Assembly: GCA_019240475.1 (NCBI GenBank)
Contig: JAFAYI010000026.1
Span: forward strand, 248,001-312,000
DNA: 64,000 nucleotides
From: Acidobacteriaceae bacterium
Lineage (GTDB): Bacteria > Acidobacteriota > Terriglobia > Bryobacterales > Bryobacteraceae
Direction of reading: 5' to 3'
Shown here: positions 28,178-37,216 of the stretch, in pieces
Layout: each line of letters opens with the position of its first letter
Position numbering within the stretch: the first letter of the stretch is position 1
Translations under genes and position numbers: made by a program
The notes under the pieces: model-generated
What the model saw: only the letters and a program-made list of their open reading frames with translations
Databases searched by the model: none
What the model was told of the DNA's origin: nothing

Positions 28178-28982
28178 GACGACAACTCGCATCGGCGGTT
28201 TATTCAGCAAATGCGGCGCAAGCGGCAGGAAAGCGTTCATTGCCTACCTCACCGCGGGCCACCCCACGCCCGCGCACACGGCGTCCCTGGTGCTTGCGCT
28301 CGAACGCGGTGGCGCGGATCTTATCGAACTCGGTGTTCCTTTCTCCGATCCGATCGCCGACGGCCCCGTGATTCAAGCCGCTTCCGAGCGGGCGTTGCGC
28401 AACGGGGCGACGCTTGCGGGGCTGCTCGATACGGTTGTCGAGATTCGCCGCAGGTCGCAAATTCCCATTCTTCTATTCAGCTACTTGAATCCGCTACTGA
28501 AGTATGGTTTCGACAAGGTCGCGCGCGACGCGGCGGCCGCCGGGATCGACGGCGTGCTGCTCACCGATTTGCCGGTTGAAGAAGCGAAAGATCCCGTCGC
28601 GCGTCTGCGCGGACAGGGCCTCGATACGGTTTTTCTGGCCGCTCCCACCAGCAGCGAACGCCGTCTGCGCTTGGTAGCGGAACACTCAGCGGGTTTCGTC
28701 TACCTGGTCTCTCGCACGGGCGTGACGGGCGAGCGCCAGTCTCTTTCCCAAGCCGCCGCGCCTCTCACGCAACGCATGCGCGAATTGACTCGCCTTCCCT
28801 TGGCCATTGGGTTTGGCATTGGCGCCCCGGATCAAGTGGGCGAAGCGGCGAAAATCGCAGATGGCATAGTGGTGGGCAGCGCGATCGTCCATTTCATCGA
28901 GACGCACGCCGCATCGGATGAGTTGGATCGGAAGCTCGAGGAATTCACCCGGCATCTCACTGCCCCGCTCCGCGTAACATGA
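28167..28982 (+). CDS. trpA: Tryptophan synthase alpha chain
   Basis: 271 residues, TIM barrel cleaving indole-3-glycerol phosphate to indole. Catalytic Glu54 ([11 protein letters not shown], with Asp61) and the LLTDLPVEE segment with the second acid are present, as are the phosphate-binding GFGIG and VVGSAIV motifs. The start is ATG 28167, inside the end of trpB; an earlier frame (from 28104) would overlap more and lacks homology. Its last bases overlap the chorismate mutase gene by ATGA. Confidence 0.96.
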   Translation: MPTETTTRIGGLFSKCGASGRKAFIAYLTAGHPTPAHTASLVLALERGGADLIELGVPFSDPIADGPVIQAASERALRNGATLAGLLDTVVEIRRRSQIPILLFSYLNPLLKYGFDKVARDAAAAGIDGVLLTDLPVEEAKDPVARLRGQGLDTVFLAAPTSSERRLRLVAEHSAGFVYLVSRTGVTGERQSLSQAAAPLTQRMRELTRLPLAIGFGIGAPDQVGEAAKIADGIVVGSAIVHFIETHAASDELDRKLEEFTRHLTAPLRVT

Positions 28983-29281
28983 GCCGCTTTCGTCTAAAAG
29001 ATCTGGAGGATCGCCGGGTTCGCATCGACGATATCGACGTCCGGCTGATCGATCTGCTGAATGAGCGTACGGCGATTGTCGAAGAAATCGGCCGCATCAA
29101 GCAGGAACTGCGGCTTGCTATTTACGAACCGAAGCGCGAAGAGCAGGTCTTCTCGAACGTGACAGTTCATAACCATGGACCGCTTCCGCACGATGCGGTG
29201 AAACGTATTTTCGAGCGTATTATCGACGAGATGCGCAATATTCAAAAGCTGAAGATCGTCGAGCCAGACCCGGAAAACTAA
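28979..29281 (+). CDS. Chorismate mutase (AroQ type)
   Basis: 100-residue helical protein with the AroQ pattern: an Arg-rich N-terminus, [37 protein letters not shown] and [12 protein letters not shown]. It converts chorismate to prephenate and so feeds the adjacent prephenate dehydrogenase. It is coupled to trpA by ATGA and starts two bases before the DAHP synthase gene, so flux from DAHP to Tyr/Phe and Trp is encoded together. Confidence 0.92.
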   Translation: MSRFRLKDLEDRRVRIDDIDVRLIDLLNERTAIVEEIGRIKQELRLAIYEPKREEQVFSNVTVHNHGPLPHDAVKRIFERIIDEMRNIQKLKIVEPDPEN

Positions 29282-29283
29282 CC

Positions 29284-30297
29284 ATGCTTGTTGTCATGCA
29301 AGAAGGGGCAACCGAGGCCCAAACGGAAGCGATTATCAACCGGCTGGTGGACATGGGTTTCACGGTTCACCGCTCGACAGGAGTTCGACACACGGTGCTC
29401 GGCGGCGTCGGCCCGCTGGAGGATTTCGATCCGGCCCTGCTCGAAACGATGGAAGGCGTAAAGGAATGCCACCGGATCGTCTCGCCATACAAGCTCGCGA
29501 GCCGCTCTTTTAAACCGGGCGGCACGGTGATTCGTATCGGCGAGGTAGAGATCGGAGGGACGAAAGTCGTCTCCATGGCCGGCCCGTGCAGCATCGAAGA
29601 CGCAAAGCAGATCGAATCTTCGGCCGAAACCGTCGCCGAAGCGGGAGCGCAGGTAATGCGCGGCGGCGCCTTCAAGCCGAGATCGTCGCCCTACAGTTTT
29701 CAAGGGCTCGGTGAGCGAGGTTTGCAGTTGATGCGGACGGCGGCGGATCGGCGGGGACTGCTGGTCATCAGCGAAGTCATGGACCAAAGCCAGATCCCGC
29801 TGCTGATCACTTACGCCGACATTCTGCAGGTGGGAGCGCGCAACATGCAGAACTTCAATTTGCTTCGGGAACTCGGCAAGATTCGCAAACCGGTTCTGCT
29901 GAAGCGCGGAATTGCGGCGACCATCGAAGAGCTGCTGCTTTCGGCGGAATACGTGATGTCGGGCGGCAACTACGACGTCATGCTTTGCGAGCGCGGCATC
30001 CGGACGTTTGAAACGAGCACGCGCAATACCATGGACATCGCCGCGATGCCGGTGCTGCATCGCCTGACCCATCTGCCGGTGATCGCCGATCCATCGCACG
30101 GCACCGGCAAACGAGATTACGTTCTGCCGATGGCGCGCGCGGCCGTGGCGGCCGGTGCGGACGGGCTTCTGATCGAAGTGCATCCGGACCCTGATCGCGC
30201 ACTGAGCGACGGGGCTCAAACCCTGCGACCCGATCAATTCTCCGAACTCATGCAGCAGGTACGAGCCGTTGCGTGCGCCCTCGGCCGCTCCGCATGA
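29284..30297 (+). CDS. aroF: DAHP synthase (class I-beta, ferredoxin-like N-domain)
   Basis: 337 residues. The first about 70 form a ferredoxin-like regulatory domain as in Thermotoga maritima DAHPS, the rest the TIM barrel with [45 protein letters not shown] and DPSHGTG motifs. It joins PEP and erythrose-4-phosphate, the first shikimate step; the N-domain in this class mediates Tyr/Phe feedback. ATGA overlap with tyrA. Confidence 0.96.
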   Translation: MLVVMQEGATEAQTEAIINRLVDMGFTVHRSTGVRHTVLGGVGPLEDFDPALLETMEGVKECHRIVSPYKLASRSFKPGGTVIRIGEVEIGGTKVVSMAGPCSIEDAKQIESSAETVAEAGAQVMRGGAFKPRSSPYSFQGLGERGLQLMRTAADRRGLLVISEVMDQSQIPLLITYADILQVGARNMQNFNLLRELGKIRKPVLLKRGIAATIEELLLSAEYVMSGGNYDVMLCERGIRTFETSTRNTMDIAAMPVLHRLTHLPVIADPSHGTGKRDYVLPMARAAVAAGADGLLIEVHPDPDRALSDGAQTLRPDQFSELMQQVRAVACALGRSA

Positions 30298-31136
30298 ACT
30301 ATGTAGCAATCGTGGGCGTTGGGCTGATCGGCGGTTCGTTCGGCCTGGCGCTTCGCAAGGCGGGATTTCAAGGGGAAATCGCAGGCGTGAGCTCTCGGCC
30401 CGCTCTCGAAGCAGGGTTGCGCGCCGGCGCTATCTCAACAGGCATTACGCTCGAACAAGCCACCTCGCGCGCAGACCTCATTTATCTGGCGCAACCAGTG
30501 GACCGGATCTTGGAGACGCTTGAAAGCTTAGGTCCCATTGCGCCGGCAGACTGCCTGGTGACCGACGCTGGCAGCACAAAGGCCGCCATCCTGAAGAAAG
30601 CCTCCGAATGCCTGGCTTCAGCTCAGTTCTTGGGTGGTCATCCCATGGCCGGGAAAGAGCAGCGCGGAGCGGACGCCGCGGACGCAGACCTGTTCGGCGG
30701 GCGTCCCTACGTGCTCACGCCTGCGAGCCGCGAATCCGATAGGTCGCGAAGCTTTCGTTCCTGGCTGGAACGTATCGGCGCGTCCGTCATTGAAATGTCG
30801 GCGCAGGATCATGACGAAGCCGTGGCTTTCACATCGCACTTGCCGCAGCTTCTATCGACTGCGCTGGCTGCCACTTTGGACCGTAGATCGGATCTAAAAC
30901 TTGAACGCGTATTCGGCGCCGGCTTACTCGACATGACGCGGCTGGCGCTCAGCTCGCCGGATCTGTGGTTGAGCATTCTGGCAACGAACAAATCCCAGGT
31001 GCGCTCGGCATTAGAGTCGCTGATCCTCACCTTAGGCGAAATGCGAGATGCATTGCAGAGGGACGCCTTGGCGTCTTTATTCGCCTCCGGAGGCGAATTT
31101 GCTTCTAGACTTCGCACCAAAACCCACGAAAAGTGA
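30294..31136 (+). CDS. tyrA: Prephenate dehydrogenase
   Basis: 280 residues. NAD-binding motif [10 protein letters not shown] at the N-terminus, then [23 protein letters not shown] and the conserved FTSHLPQ segment of the helical C-domain. It converts prephenate to 4-hydroxyphenylpyruvate in tyrosine synthesis. The start is ATG 30294 overlapping aroF by four bases. It ends the operon; the Crp/Fnr gene begins 79 bp later with its own promoter. Confidence 0.94.
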   Translation: MNYVAIVGVGLIGGSFGLALRKAGFQGEIAGVSSRPALEAGLRAGAISTGITLEQATSRADLIYLAQPVDRILETLESLGPIAPADCLVTDAGSTKAAILKKASECLASAQFLGGHPMAGKEQRGADAADADLFGGRPYVLTPASRESDRSRSFRSWLERIGASVIEMSAQDHDEAVAFTSHLPQLLSTALAATLDRRSDLKLERVFGAGLLDMTRLALSSPDLWLSILATNKSQVRSALESLILTLGEMRDALQRDALASLFASGGEFASRLRTKTHEK

Positions 31137-31182
31137 GCCTGCATACGTTTGCACGCCGCTGGAAATTTTCGCGAGCAGCGCA

Positions 31183-31188
31183 TATAAT
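31183..31188 (+). promoter_or_regulatory. Candidate -10 element of the Crp/Fnr gene
   Basis: TATAAT, a perfect sigma-70 -10 hexamer, lies 27 bp before the GTG and just after tyrA. The -35 at 17-bp spacing (TGGAAA) is weak. An AGGAGA ribosome binding site follows at 31203-31208, so transcription independent of the trp/aro operon is likely. Confidence 0.55.
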
Positions 31189-31215
31189 CGGAGAAACTCC
31201 GCAGGAGAAATTACT

Positions 31216-31911
31216 GTGACTTCTCTCGCATCCGCCGTAGGGAATGCGTTGCTATCTACGCAAGACGTGAGCCGTTTGACTTCTCTTCGAAGGTCGACCG
31301 CGCTTTTCTCTCAAGGGCAAGCCGCCGATGCGGTCTACTACATCGAGGATGGCCTGGTAAAACTCACGCGGACCAATGAGCACGGCGCGCACATCATCCT
31401 TTCCATCTGCGGACCGGGACATCTCGTTGGCGAAGAAGCGTTGACCAACGAGCCGCCCGTGTATTACACCGAAGGGGAGGTCCTGAGCACATCGACTATT
31501 TATCGCATCCCGCGGGAGACATTGATTCAGACGATTGTGAGCAATCCTGAGCTGAGCAACGCGCTGGTTTCTTATCTTCTTCAGCGCAAGCTTGCGCTCG
31601 CGACCAAGGTGGAGTTGCTCTGCCTGCACGATGTCGAGTATCGGATTCTTCACTACCTGGCGGAGCTCTCAGCTCTCGTGAAGCCGCAGGACGATGGCGA
31701 AGGTTATCAAGTTCCGATCACGCAACTGGAACTAGCGGACTTGATCGGCGCGACTCGCGAGACGACTTCCACGACTTTGAATCAACTTGAGCGTCGAGGT
31801 TTGGTGAGGCTCTCGCGCCGCCTGCTGACGATTCCTTCGCCGGTCACGCTTCGCAGTGCGGCCGCCGGAAAAGTCGAACAGGAGAAAAGCGCGCTCACAG
31901 GATCGCTTTAG
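31216..31911 (+). CDS. Crp/Fnr-family transcriptional regulator
   Basis: 231 residues: a cNMP-type sensor domain (FSQGQAADAVYYIEDGLVKL to about residue 120) and a winged HTH (ITQLELADLIGATRETTSTT, LNQLERRGLV). The sensor lacks the Fnr cluster cysteines; only a CGPGH and an LCLHD Cys are visible, so cAMP, redox or another small ligand is possible. GTG 31216 is chosen, with AGGAGA eight bases upstream and a consensus -10; the frame running back to 31048 lies inside tyrA. Confidence 0.88.
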   Translation: MTSLASAVGNALLSTQDVSRLTSLRRSTALFSQGQAADAVYYIEDGLVKLTRTNEHGAHIILSICGPGHLVGEEALTNEPPVYYTEGEVLSTSTIYRIPRETLIQTIVSNPELSNALVSYLLQRKLALATKVELLCLHDVEYRILHYLAELSALVKPQDDGEGYQVPITQLELADLIGATRETTSTTLNQLERRGLVRLSRRLLTIPSPVTLRSAAAGKVEQEKSALTGSL

Positions 31912-32214
31912 GCGGTGCTCAGCCGGTCGTCGTCAGCGTTTAAAACTCGCGCCCAGGGAGTTCGGCCCTTTCCGGCGCGCCCCACACAATCTGCGAAGTA
32001 CTCATAGGACTCCTAGCATGCTGGTTCTAACGCAATCGTTTCAACGTTTTTGCTTGAACCACCATGACAGATCTGCTACAGTGTATTGCAGATTTTTCGA
32101 TGCAAGCTGGTTGTATTCCTGCGAGCCCGAAACGTGACCTGAGGGCTCCGATCTCTCTTGTACTCGCAAGGGTAAACGGGCATTCATCTCGCATCAATTT
32201 ACAGGAGATTTGTA
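31912..32214. other. 303-bp region upstream of cold shock gene
   Basis: No coding frame is convincing. It holds a sigma-70-like promoter at 32054-32082 and then a leader of about 125 bases before the cold shock GTG, typical in length of cold-inducible csp transcripts. No terminator for the Crp/Fnr gene is visible. Confidence 0.6.
32054..32082 (+). promoter_or_regulatory. Sigma-70-like promoter of the cold shock gene
   Basis: TTGAAC (32054-32059) and TACAGT (32077-32082) with a 17-bp spacer. Transcription from here would give a leader of roughly 125 nt before the cold shock start. Confidence 0.6.
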
Positions 32215-32418
32215 GTGAGAGAAAAAGGTGTTGTGAAATGGTTTAACGCCGCCAAGGGCTATGGTTTTATCCAACGCTCGAATGGCGACGATGTTTTCGT
32301 GCACTTCTCGGCCATTCAGATGAACGGTTATCGCACGCTTGAGGAGGGCTCGGAGGTGGAGTTCGAGGTGAAGCGTGGTCCCAAGGGCCTGCAAGCCGAG
32401 AACGTCGGCCGTTCGTAG
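32215..32418 (+). CDS. Cold shock domain protein (CspA family)
   Basis: 67 residues, one OB-fold cold shock domain. RNP1 (KGYGFIQ) and RNP2 (VFVHFSAI) are intact. It binds single-stranded RNA/DNA and acts as RNA chaperone. GTG 32215 is preceded by AGGAGA at 32203-32208. It is monocistronic: own promoter upstream and a strong hairpin terminator at 32441. Confidence 0.95.
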   Translation: MREKGVVKWFNAAKGYGFIQRSNGDDVFVHFSAIQMNGYRTLEEGSEVEFEVKRGPKGLQAENVGRS

Positions 32419-32440
32419 GTATTCCAAACCAGCTAGAGTT

Positions 32441-32483
32441 AAGACCGCCGGTCGTCCCGCACGACGGCGGTCTTTCTGTTTTT
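32441..32483 (+). terminator. Rho-independent terminator of the cold shock gene
   Basis: Stem aagaccgccg(g)tcgt / acgacggcggtctt with a 5-base loop, then tctgttttt. One base bulges in the left arm. It ends 22-65 bp after the stop. Confidence 0.9.
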
Positions 32484-32539
32484 GGGCTCGGCTTCCTGCA
32501 ACGGCTCAAACGCTGAGTGAGTCCATGAACCGGGATATC

Positions 32540-33376
32540 ATGCACTATCGAAAACTGGGCGCGACGGAATCCGAAATCAGCGAGATCGGTTACGGCGCGC
32601 GGGGCGGAGGTAACGAAGAGCAATGCATCCGCGCCCTGAAGAGGGCTTTCGAGGTTGGAGTCAACTTCGTCGACACGGCAGCGGACCCAGAAATCGAGCG
32701 GTTGGTCGGCAGGGCGCTGAACGAGGCGTATGCGCGCATTTACGTTTCGACCAGAATTCCACCGAAGCCCGGCTCATCGGCCGGAGCGTTTCAAGATTCG
32801 TACCCCCTCGACTACCTAACGGAATTCACCGAGCAAAGCCTCGTGAACTTGCGCATGGGCCAGATCTACTTGCAGCAGTTTTCAACCTGGACCGATGAGT
32901 GGATGAATTCCGACGAGTGGCGGCGCGCAATCGAAATCTTGAAAAGCAGTGGGAAAGTTCGTTTCTTCGGGATTTGCGCAAGTCCGCGAGACCCCGATTC
33001 CGCGCTCGAAGCCGTGAGGACAGGCGCGTTCGCAGCGGTGCGAGTGAACTACGGCATTTTCGACCGATCCGCCGAGAAGAATCTGTTTCCTCTCTGTCAG
33101 CAGATGAAAGTCGGTGTGATCGCGCAATCCTGGCAGGATGTGGCGAGCAACCCGGAGATGGCCCCACGAATAAAAGAGCTAGAGCGAGATCTGGCGAACG
33201 TGCCGGGGACGCTCGAGCAAGTTGCGCTGCGATTCTGTCTGTCGGACAAAGCGATTGCTTCGGTGATTCTGGATATGCAGACCGAAGAGGCGGTGGAAAG
33301 CAATTGCCGCGCGGCGTCGGGCGGAATGCTGGACGCAAGGACGCTAGCGATCCTGCAGCGCCACGCGGCGCTTTAG
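32540..33376 (+). CDS. Aldo/keto-reductase-like protein with degenerate catalytic tetrad
   Basis: 278 residues with AKR barrel landmarks (RKLGATESEISEIGYGAR, ALKRAFEVGVNFVDTA, SGKVRFFGICA, VRVNYGIFDRSAEKNL, GVIAQSW). The catalytic Asp45 (VDTA) remains. The Tyr expected in the DTAxxYG motif is Pro50, the Lys of YVSTK is Arg72, and the His of the YLLH motif is Gln113. So three of four tetrad residues are changed, and hydride-transfer chemistry is doubtful. The protein may bind a nucleotide or act differently. ATG 32540 is used; ATG 32525 is an alternative. Confidence 0.75.
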   Translation: MHYRKLGATESEISEIGYGARGGGNEEQCIRALKRAFEVGVNFVDTAADPEIERLVGRALNEAYARIYVSTRIPPKPGSSAGAFQDSYPLDYLTEFTEQSLVNLRMGQIYLQQFSTWTDEWMNSDEWRRAIEILKSSGKVRFFGICASPRDPDSALEAVRTGAFAAVRVNYGIFDRSAEKNLFPLCQQMKVGVIAQSWQDVASNPEMAPRIKELERDLANVPGTLEQVALRFCLSDKAIASVILDMQTEEAVESNCRAASGGMLDARTLAILQRHAAL

Positions 33377-33385
33377 CGCTTCGGC

Positions 33386-33446
33386 TCACCAGACGCGGCA
33401 CGCATTCGCGCGCGTCGATCACCAGACGCGGCACGCATTCGCGCGC
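33386..33446. repeat. 28-bp direct repeat at the 3' end of the M13 peptidase gene
   Basis: Two perfect copies of a 28-bp sequence (tcaccagacgcggcacgcat and eight following bases) at 33386-33413 and 33419-33446. The second copy contains the M13 stop codon and final codons (ANACRVW); the first lies just beyond. It looks like a tandem duplication of the gene end. Confidence 0.85.
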
Positions 33447-35452
33447 CGCATGGGCTGCCCCGCCTTGCACCCGAAAGCCACGCCAAACTGCGGCAGGTTC
33501 GCCACCACTCCGTTGATGCGGAACTCATCCGGCGAGTGCGGGTCGACAGTTGCATGCAGCCGGCGGCTCTCTATGCGCTCATCCCCGCAGGCCCACTGCG
33601 CCATGCCGACAAAGAAACGCTGATCCGGAGTAAGACCATCCACCGGCTTCAACTCTTGTTGGTCGGTCGCATGCTTCCACGCGATGTAGGCAAGCAGCGT
33701 GCCGCCCAGATCCGCGACGTCTTCGCCCAGCGTCAAGCTGCTGTTGATGTGGATGTCGTCCACCGCGATGTATTGCGCGTACTGGCTCCGCACGCAGTTG
33801 ACCCGGTCTTCGAATTTCTTGGCGTCCGCGGGAGTCCACCAGTCGCGCAGGTTTCCTTGCGCGTCGAATTGCCGGCCTTCGTCGTCGAAGCCGTGGGTCA
33901 ATTCATGTCCGATTGTCGCGCCCGTGTTTCCGTAGTTCGGGGCTGCGTCCATCTTCGGATCGAATAGGGGAGGCTGCAGAACGCCGGCCGGGAAATTAAT
34001 GTCGTTCATCTGCGGGTCGTAATAGGCATTCACGGTGGGCGCCGACATGAACCACTCCGACCGGTCTACCGGCTTCCCAATCTTATCCAGTTCGCGGTGT
34101 TCCTCGAAATGGAAAGCCTGTGTCACATCGGCCAGGTAATCGTCCGGCACAATTTGAACCGAGGTGTAGTCGCGCCACCGGTCAGGGTACCCGATCTTGT
34201 TTACGATAGCGTGCAGCTTTTCAAGCGCCTGCTGCTTGGTCGGATCGCTCATCCAGCTCAGATCTTTGATGTCGCGGCCCATCTCAGCTTCGATCTCTTG
34301 CGTCATCTTGAGCGCATCCGCCTTGGTTTGGGGCGAAAACGTTCTGGAGACGAAGACCTCGCCGAGCGCTTCGCCCATGGTGTGATCGATCAGCCGCGTG
34401 CAGCGCTTCCAGCGCGGCTGTATCTGCTTCACGCCTTGCAGGTAGGCGCTGTAGAAATCGAAGTTTTCCTGAACGAACCCGGATGAAAGGTAGGGCGCTT
34501 GGGCGTGCGCCAGGTGCCAGCGCAAGTAGGCGCGCCACGCCGCAAGGTTCTGGATTGTGAGCTCCTTGTTCAGCGCCTCGTAGAACTTGGGCTCCGTGAC
34601 ATTGACGGTTTGGAACTCCGGCGCGCCCACCGTTTCCAGATACTTGTCCCAATTGAAACCCGGCGTTTCACGCTCCAACTCCTCGCGAGACATCTTGTGT
34701 TTCAGGTTGTATGGATTCCGCTTCTCGACGCGCGTCAGAGACGCCTTGGCGAGATCGGTCTCGATCGCCATGACGGCTTGTGAATCGGTCTGCGCGTCCG
34801 GCGCGGACTCCCCGAGCAAGGTAAGCATGCGCTGGACATGCTGCGCATATCGCCGCCGAATCTCTTGGGACTTGGCGTCCGTCTTGGTGTAGTAATCGCG
34901 GTCGGGCAGCCCCAATCCGCCGGCCGCCGCCGAGGCGATCATCTGCGACGAATTGTCGTAGTCCTGATCGGAGCCGAACCCGAACAGGACGCGATCTATT
35001 CCAGCTTTATGTTCGCCGCCAACATAGGCAGCTATGTCCTCGACCGACTTCAGGCCCGCAATCCCGGCAAGCATCGGATCGAGCGGCTTTGCGCCGGCTT
35101 GTTCGACCGCCGCCTCGTCCATGCACGCGTGAAAAAAATCGCCGATCTTCTGTTCGTTCGGCGAGCGCGCGCCGCCGCCTCGCGAAGCTTGCTCCAGAAT
35201 GCCCCACAGATAGCGCTGGTTCTCATTGGTCAGTTTTGAATAAACGTCCCAACGCGCCTGGTCCGCCGGAATGGGATTCAACTTGTTCCAGTTTCCGCAC
35301 GCATATTTGTAGAAATCGGTGCAGGGGTCCGCGGACTTGTCCATGAACTCCGTATCCAGGCTCGGCGTATAGGGCAGCGTAGTGAGCGGCGTTTCCTGCG
35401 CGAAGACCAGGAGGGGTCCCGCGCCTAGCAGCAACAAGAGACAAAGGCGCAT
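33419..35452 (-). CDS. M13 family (neprilysin-type) metallopeptidase
   Basis: 677 residues, signal peptide MRLCLLLLLGAGPLLVFAQ. The M13 N-domain opens with SADPCTDFYKYACGNW. The zinc site is His516-Glu517-His520 (GHELTH) and Glu577 (GEDVADLGG, Asp581 also kept). VNAYYDPQMNDINFPAG and the terminal HSPDEFRINGVVANLPQF are characteristic. It degrades peptides outside the cytoplasm. It begins 18 bp after the DUF885 gene and so belongs to the fabD-DUF885-M13 run. Confidence 0.95.
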   Translation of the reverse strand: MRLCLLLLLGAGPLLVFAQETPLTTLPYTPSLDTEFMDKSADPCTDFYKYACGNWNKLNPIPADQARWDVYSKLTNENQRYLWGILEQASRGGGARSPNEQKIGDFFHACMDEAAVEQAGAKPLDPMLAGIAGLKSVEDIAAYVGGEHKAGIDRVLFGFGSDQDYDNSSQMIASAAAGGLGLPDRDYYTKTDAKSQEIRRRYAQHVQRMLTLLGESAPDAQTDSQAVMAIETDLAKASLTRVEKRNPYNLKHKMSREELERETPGFNWDKYLETVGAPEFQTVNVTEPKFYEALNKELTIQNLAAWRAYLRWHLAHAQAPYLSSGFVQENFDFYSAYLQGVKQIQPRWKRCTRLIDHTMGEALGEVFVSRTFSPQTKADALKMTQEIEAEMGRDIKDLSWMSDPTKQQALEKLHAIVNKIGYPDRWRDYTSVQIVPDDYLADVTQAFHFEEHRELDKIGKPVDRSEWFMSAPTVNAYYDPQMNDINFPAGVLQPPLFDPKMDAAPNYGNTGATIGHELTHGFDDEGRQFDAQGNLRDWWTPADAKKFEDRVNCVRSQYAQYIAVDDIHINSSLTLGEDVADLGGTLLAYIAWKHATDQQELKPVDGLTPDQRFFVGMAQWACGDERIESRRLHATVDPHSPDEFRINGVVANLPQFGVAFGCKAGQPMRRANACRVW

Positions 35453-35470
35453 GTTTTCGATTGTAGTGAG

Positions 35471-37216
35471 TTACCGCAGAAGAATCTTGCTGAGCACGGG
35501 CAAAGGAATCGCGCCTTCCCTGAGCGCTCGCTCGTGAAATTCGGACAACCGGAAGGCGGCGCCTTGTTTCTTGCGGTATGCATCGCGGAGCCGGTCCCAT
35601 CCGCGCCAGCCCGCGAAGTACGTCGGAAGCTGACAGGAAGATAGCTTAGCGCGCTGTAGCTTCTTTTCCGCTTCTTCTCTTTCTTGAAACGTTTCCTCGA
35701 TCATCAGATTCATGGCCTGCTGATCGGTCATGCCCATGGTGTGAAGCTTGATATCGAGAATCGTGTTCGCAACTACTCGCAGCATCTGCTTATTGAACGT
35801 CAGGCGCATCTCGGGCGTGTCCTGGTATCCCTCCCCGATCATCAATTCCGTGGCATACACTGCCCAACCCTCCGCATAGGGCCCGTTCGCATCGATGGCG
35901 CGCAGAACTCGCCGCGATTTGGGTTCAATCTGGTCGGAATAGGCAAACTGCACGTAGTGTCCCGGCATAGCTTCGTGAACGGTAAGAATCTTCAGGCCGT
36001 AGAAGTTATATTCACGGAGCTTCGATTCGATGCGCTCGCGCGACATGCCCGGAGTGAACGGCGTAATCCAGTAGAACGAGCCGAGCTTGGGATCGAGAGC
36101 GGGGGCCTCGGAAAACCCGCCAACGCCGTAGATGCCGCGCACGAATTCGGGAGTCGGGATCACTTTCAAATCGATGCCCGCTGGGAGCGCGAGCAGGTGG
36201 TGATCTTTCACGAACTGGGTGGTCTCGGCCAAATCGCGCTTCGCCGAATCAAAATATTGCTCCGGTGTCGCATGCTGCTGCGCGATCCTATCGAGCACTT
36301 GACCGACAACCGTATTCAGGTCTTCTGGCGGAGTTTTGCCTGGAAAAAATTTGGGGTATACGGCAATCGCTTCGGCGCGCATCTGTTGCCGGATACTCTG
36401 CAGTTTTGCGTTCGCATCCTCCAGAGCTTGTTGTGGCGAGTCGCCGGTCGCAAGCGTGTACTTGAATTTCTCGCCGTAGAGTTCCGCGCCCAGCCGCCAG
36501 TCGCTCGCATGCTGGCTCAGGCTCGTCTTCAGATACTCGTCGAATGATTTCAGCGCGGTTATTGCGTTCGCCGCGGCGCGATTGTATCGCGCTCTGAGAT
36601 CCGCGGGAATCTTTTCCCTGATGGTATGGTCGATCAAGTCCAAATTTCCTGCGTTCTCTTCGCGCGCAACCTGGTTCCAGATTTCGGGCGAATCCGTGAG
36701 CGTCTGTTTCGCCGTTTCAAGAAAAGCCGGGAGCTTCTCGATTCGTGACGTGATTTGCCGAAGCCGCACGGCTTCGGGCGCATAGTCGAGGATGAACGGG
36801 CTATAAAGGCCATTGCCGATGGCCTCGACATATACAGTCGGATTGTGGCGATGCGGTTGGATCCGCTCCAGATCCAGCAACAGCGAACGGGCGGTCAGTT
36901 CGATTACTTCCAGGTCGGCCGCGAGCTCGTGATCGGCCGCATTGGCTCGCAACTTCTCAGCTTCCTCAAGGGCGTCATGGAAGAACTTGCGAGCTCGCTC
37001 CATGCCCTCGGGCGAAAAGTCGGTCCACATCTCGTCCAGCTTCGCGCCTCGATCTTCGTGATAGCCCTGCGATGTGGCGTCCGGAGGACTCAGCGCCAAA
37101 CTCTCATAGACAAACGAGTCGATGAAATCGCGGGCGCGATCCTCCTCGGAAGGTTGCAAGAACGCGGGCGTAACCAATATCAGCGCGGCTGCAGCCAGAC
37201 AATTAAGAGAACGCAT
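35471..37216 (-). CDS. DUF885 family exported metallopeptidase-like protein
   Basis: 581 residues with a signal peptide (MRSLNCLAAAALILVTPAFLQ). DUF885 proteins carry an HExxxGH zinc motif: His414-Glu415-Ala-Met-Pro-Gly-His420 (HEAMPGHY), with EGWAVYATEL downstream supplying a further acidic ligand. The long helical fold resembles M32/M3 enzymes; substrate unknown. ATG 37216 has GGAGAAA upstream, and the frame overlaps the end of fabD by 14 bp, so expression is linked to fatty acid synthesis in this organism. Confidence 0.88.
   Translation of the reverse strand: MRSLNCLAAAALILVTPAFLQPSEEDRARDFIDSFVYESLALSPPDATSQGYHEDRGAKLDEMWTDFSPEGMERARKFFHDALEEAEKLRANAADHELAADLEVIELTARSLLLDLERIQPHRHNPTVYVEAIGNGLYSPFILDYAPEAVRLRQITSRIEKLPAFLETAKQTLTDSPEIWNQVAREENAGNLDLIDHTIREKIPADLRARYNRAAANAITALKSFDEYLKTSLSQHASDWRLGAELYGEKFKYTLATGDSPQQALEDANAKLQSIRQQMRAEAIAVYPKFFPGKTPPEDLNTVVGQVLDRIAQQHATPEQYFDSAKRDLAETTQFVKDHHLLALPAGIDLKVIPTPEFVRGIYGVGGFSEAPALDPKLGSFYWITPFTPGMSRERIESKLREYNFYGLKILTVHEAMPGHYVQFAYSDQIEPKSRRVLRAIDANGPYAEGWAVYATELMIGEGYQDTPEMRLTFNKQMLRVVANTILDIKLHTMGMTDQQAMNLMIEETFQEREEAEKKLQRAKLSSCQLPTYFAGWRGWDRLRDAYRKKQGAAFRLSEFHERALREGAIPLPVLSKILLR

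Noticed and set aside
29278..30309. 343-codon minus-strand open frame
   Set aside because: Antisense to DAHP synthase; the plus frame has every family motif. High GC and codon bias keep the other strand open.
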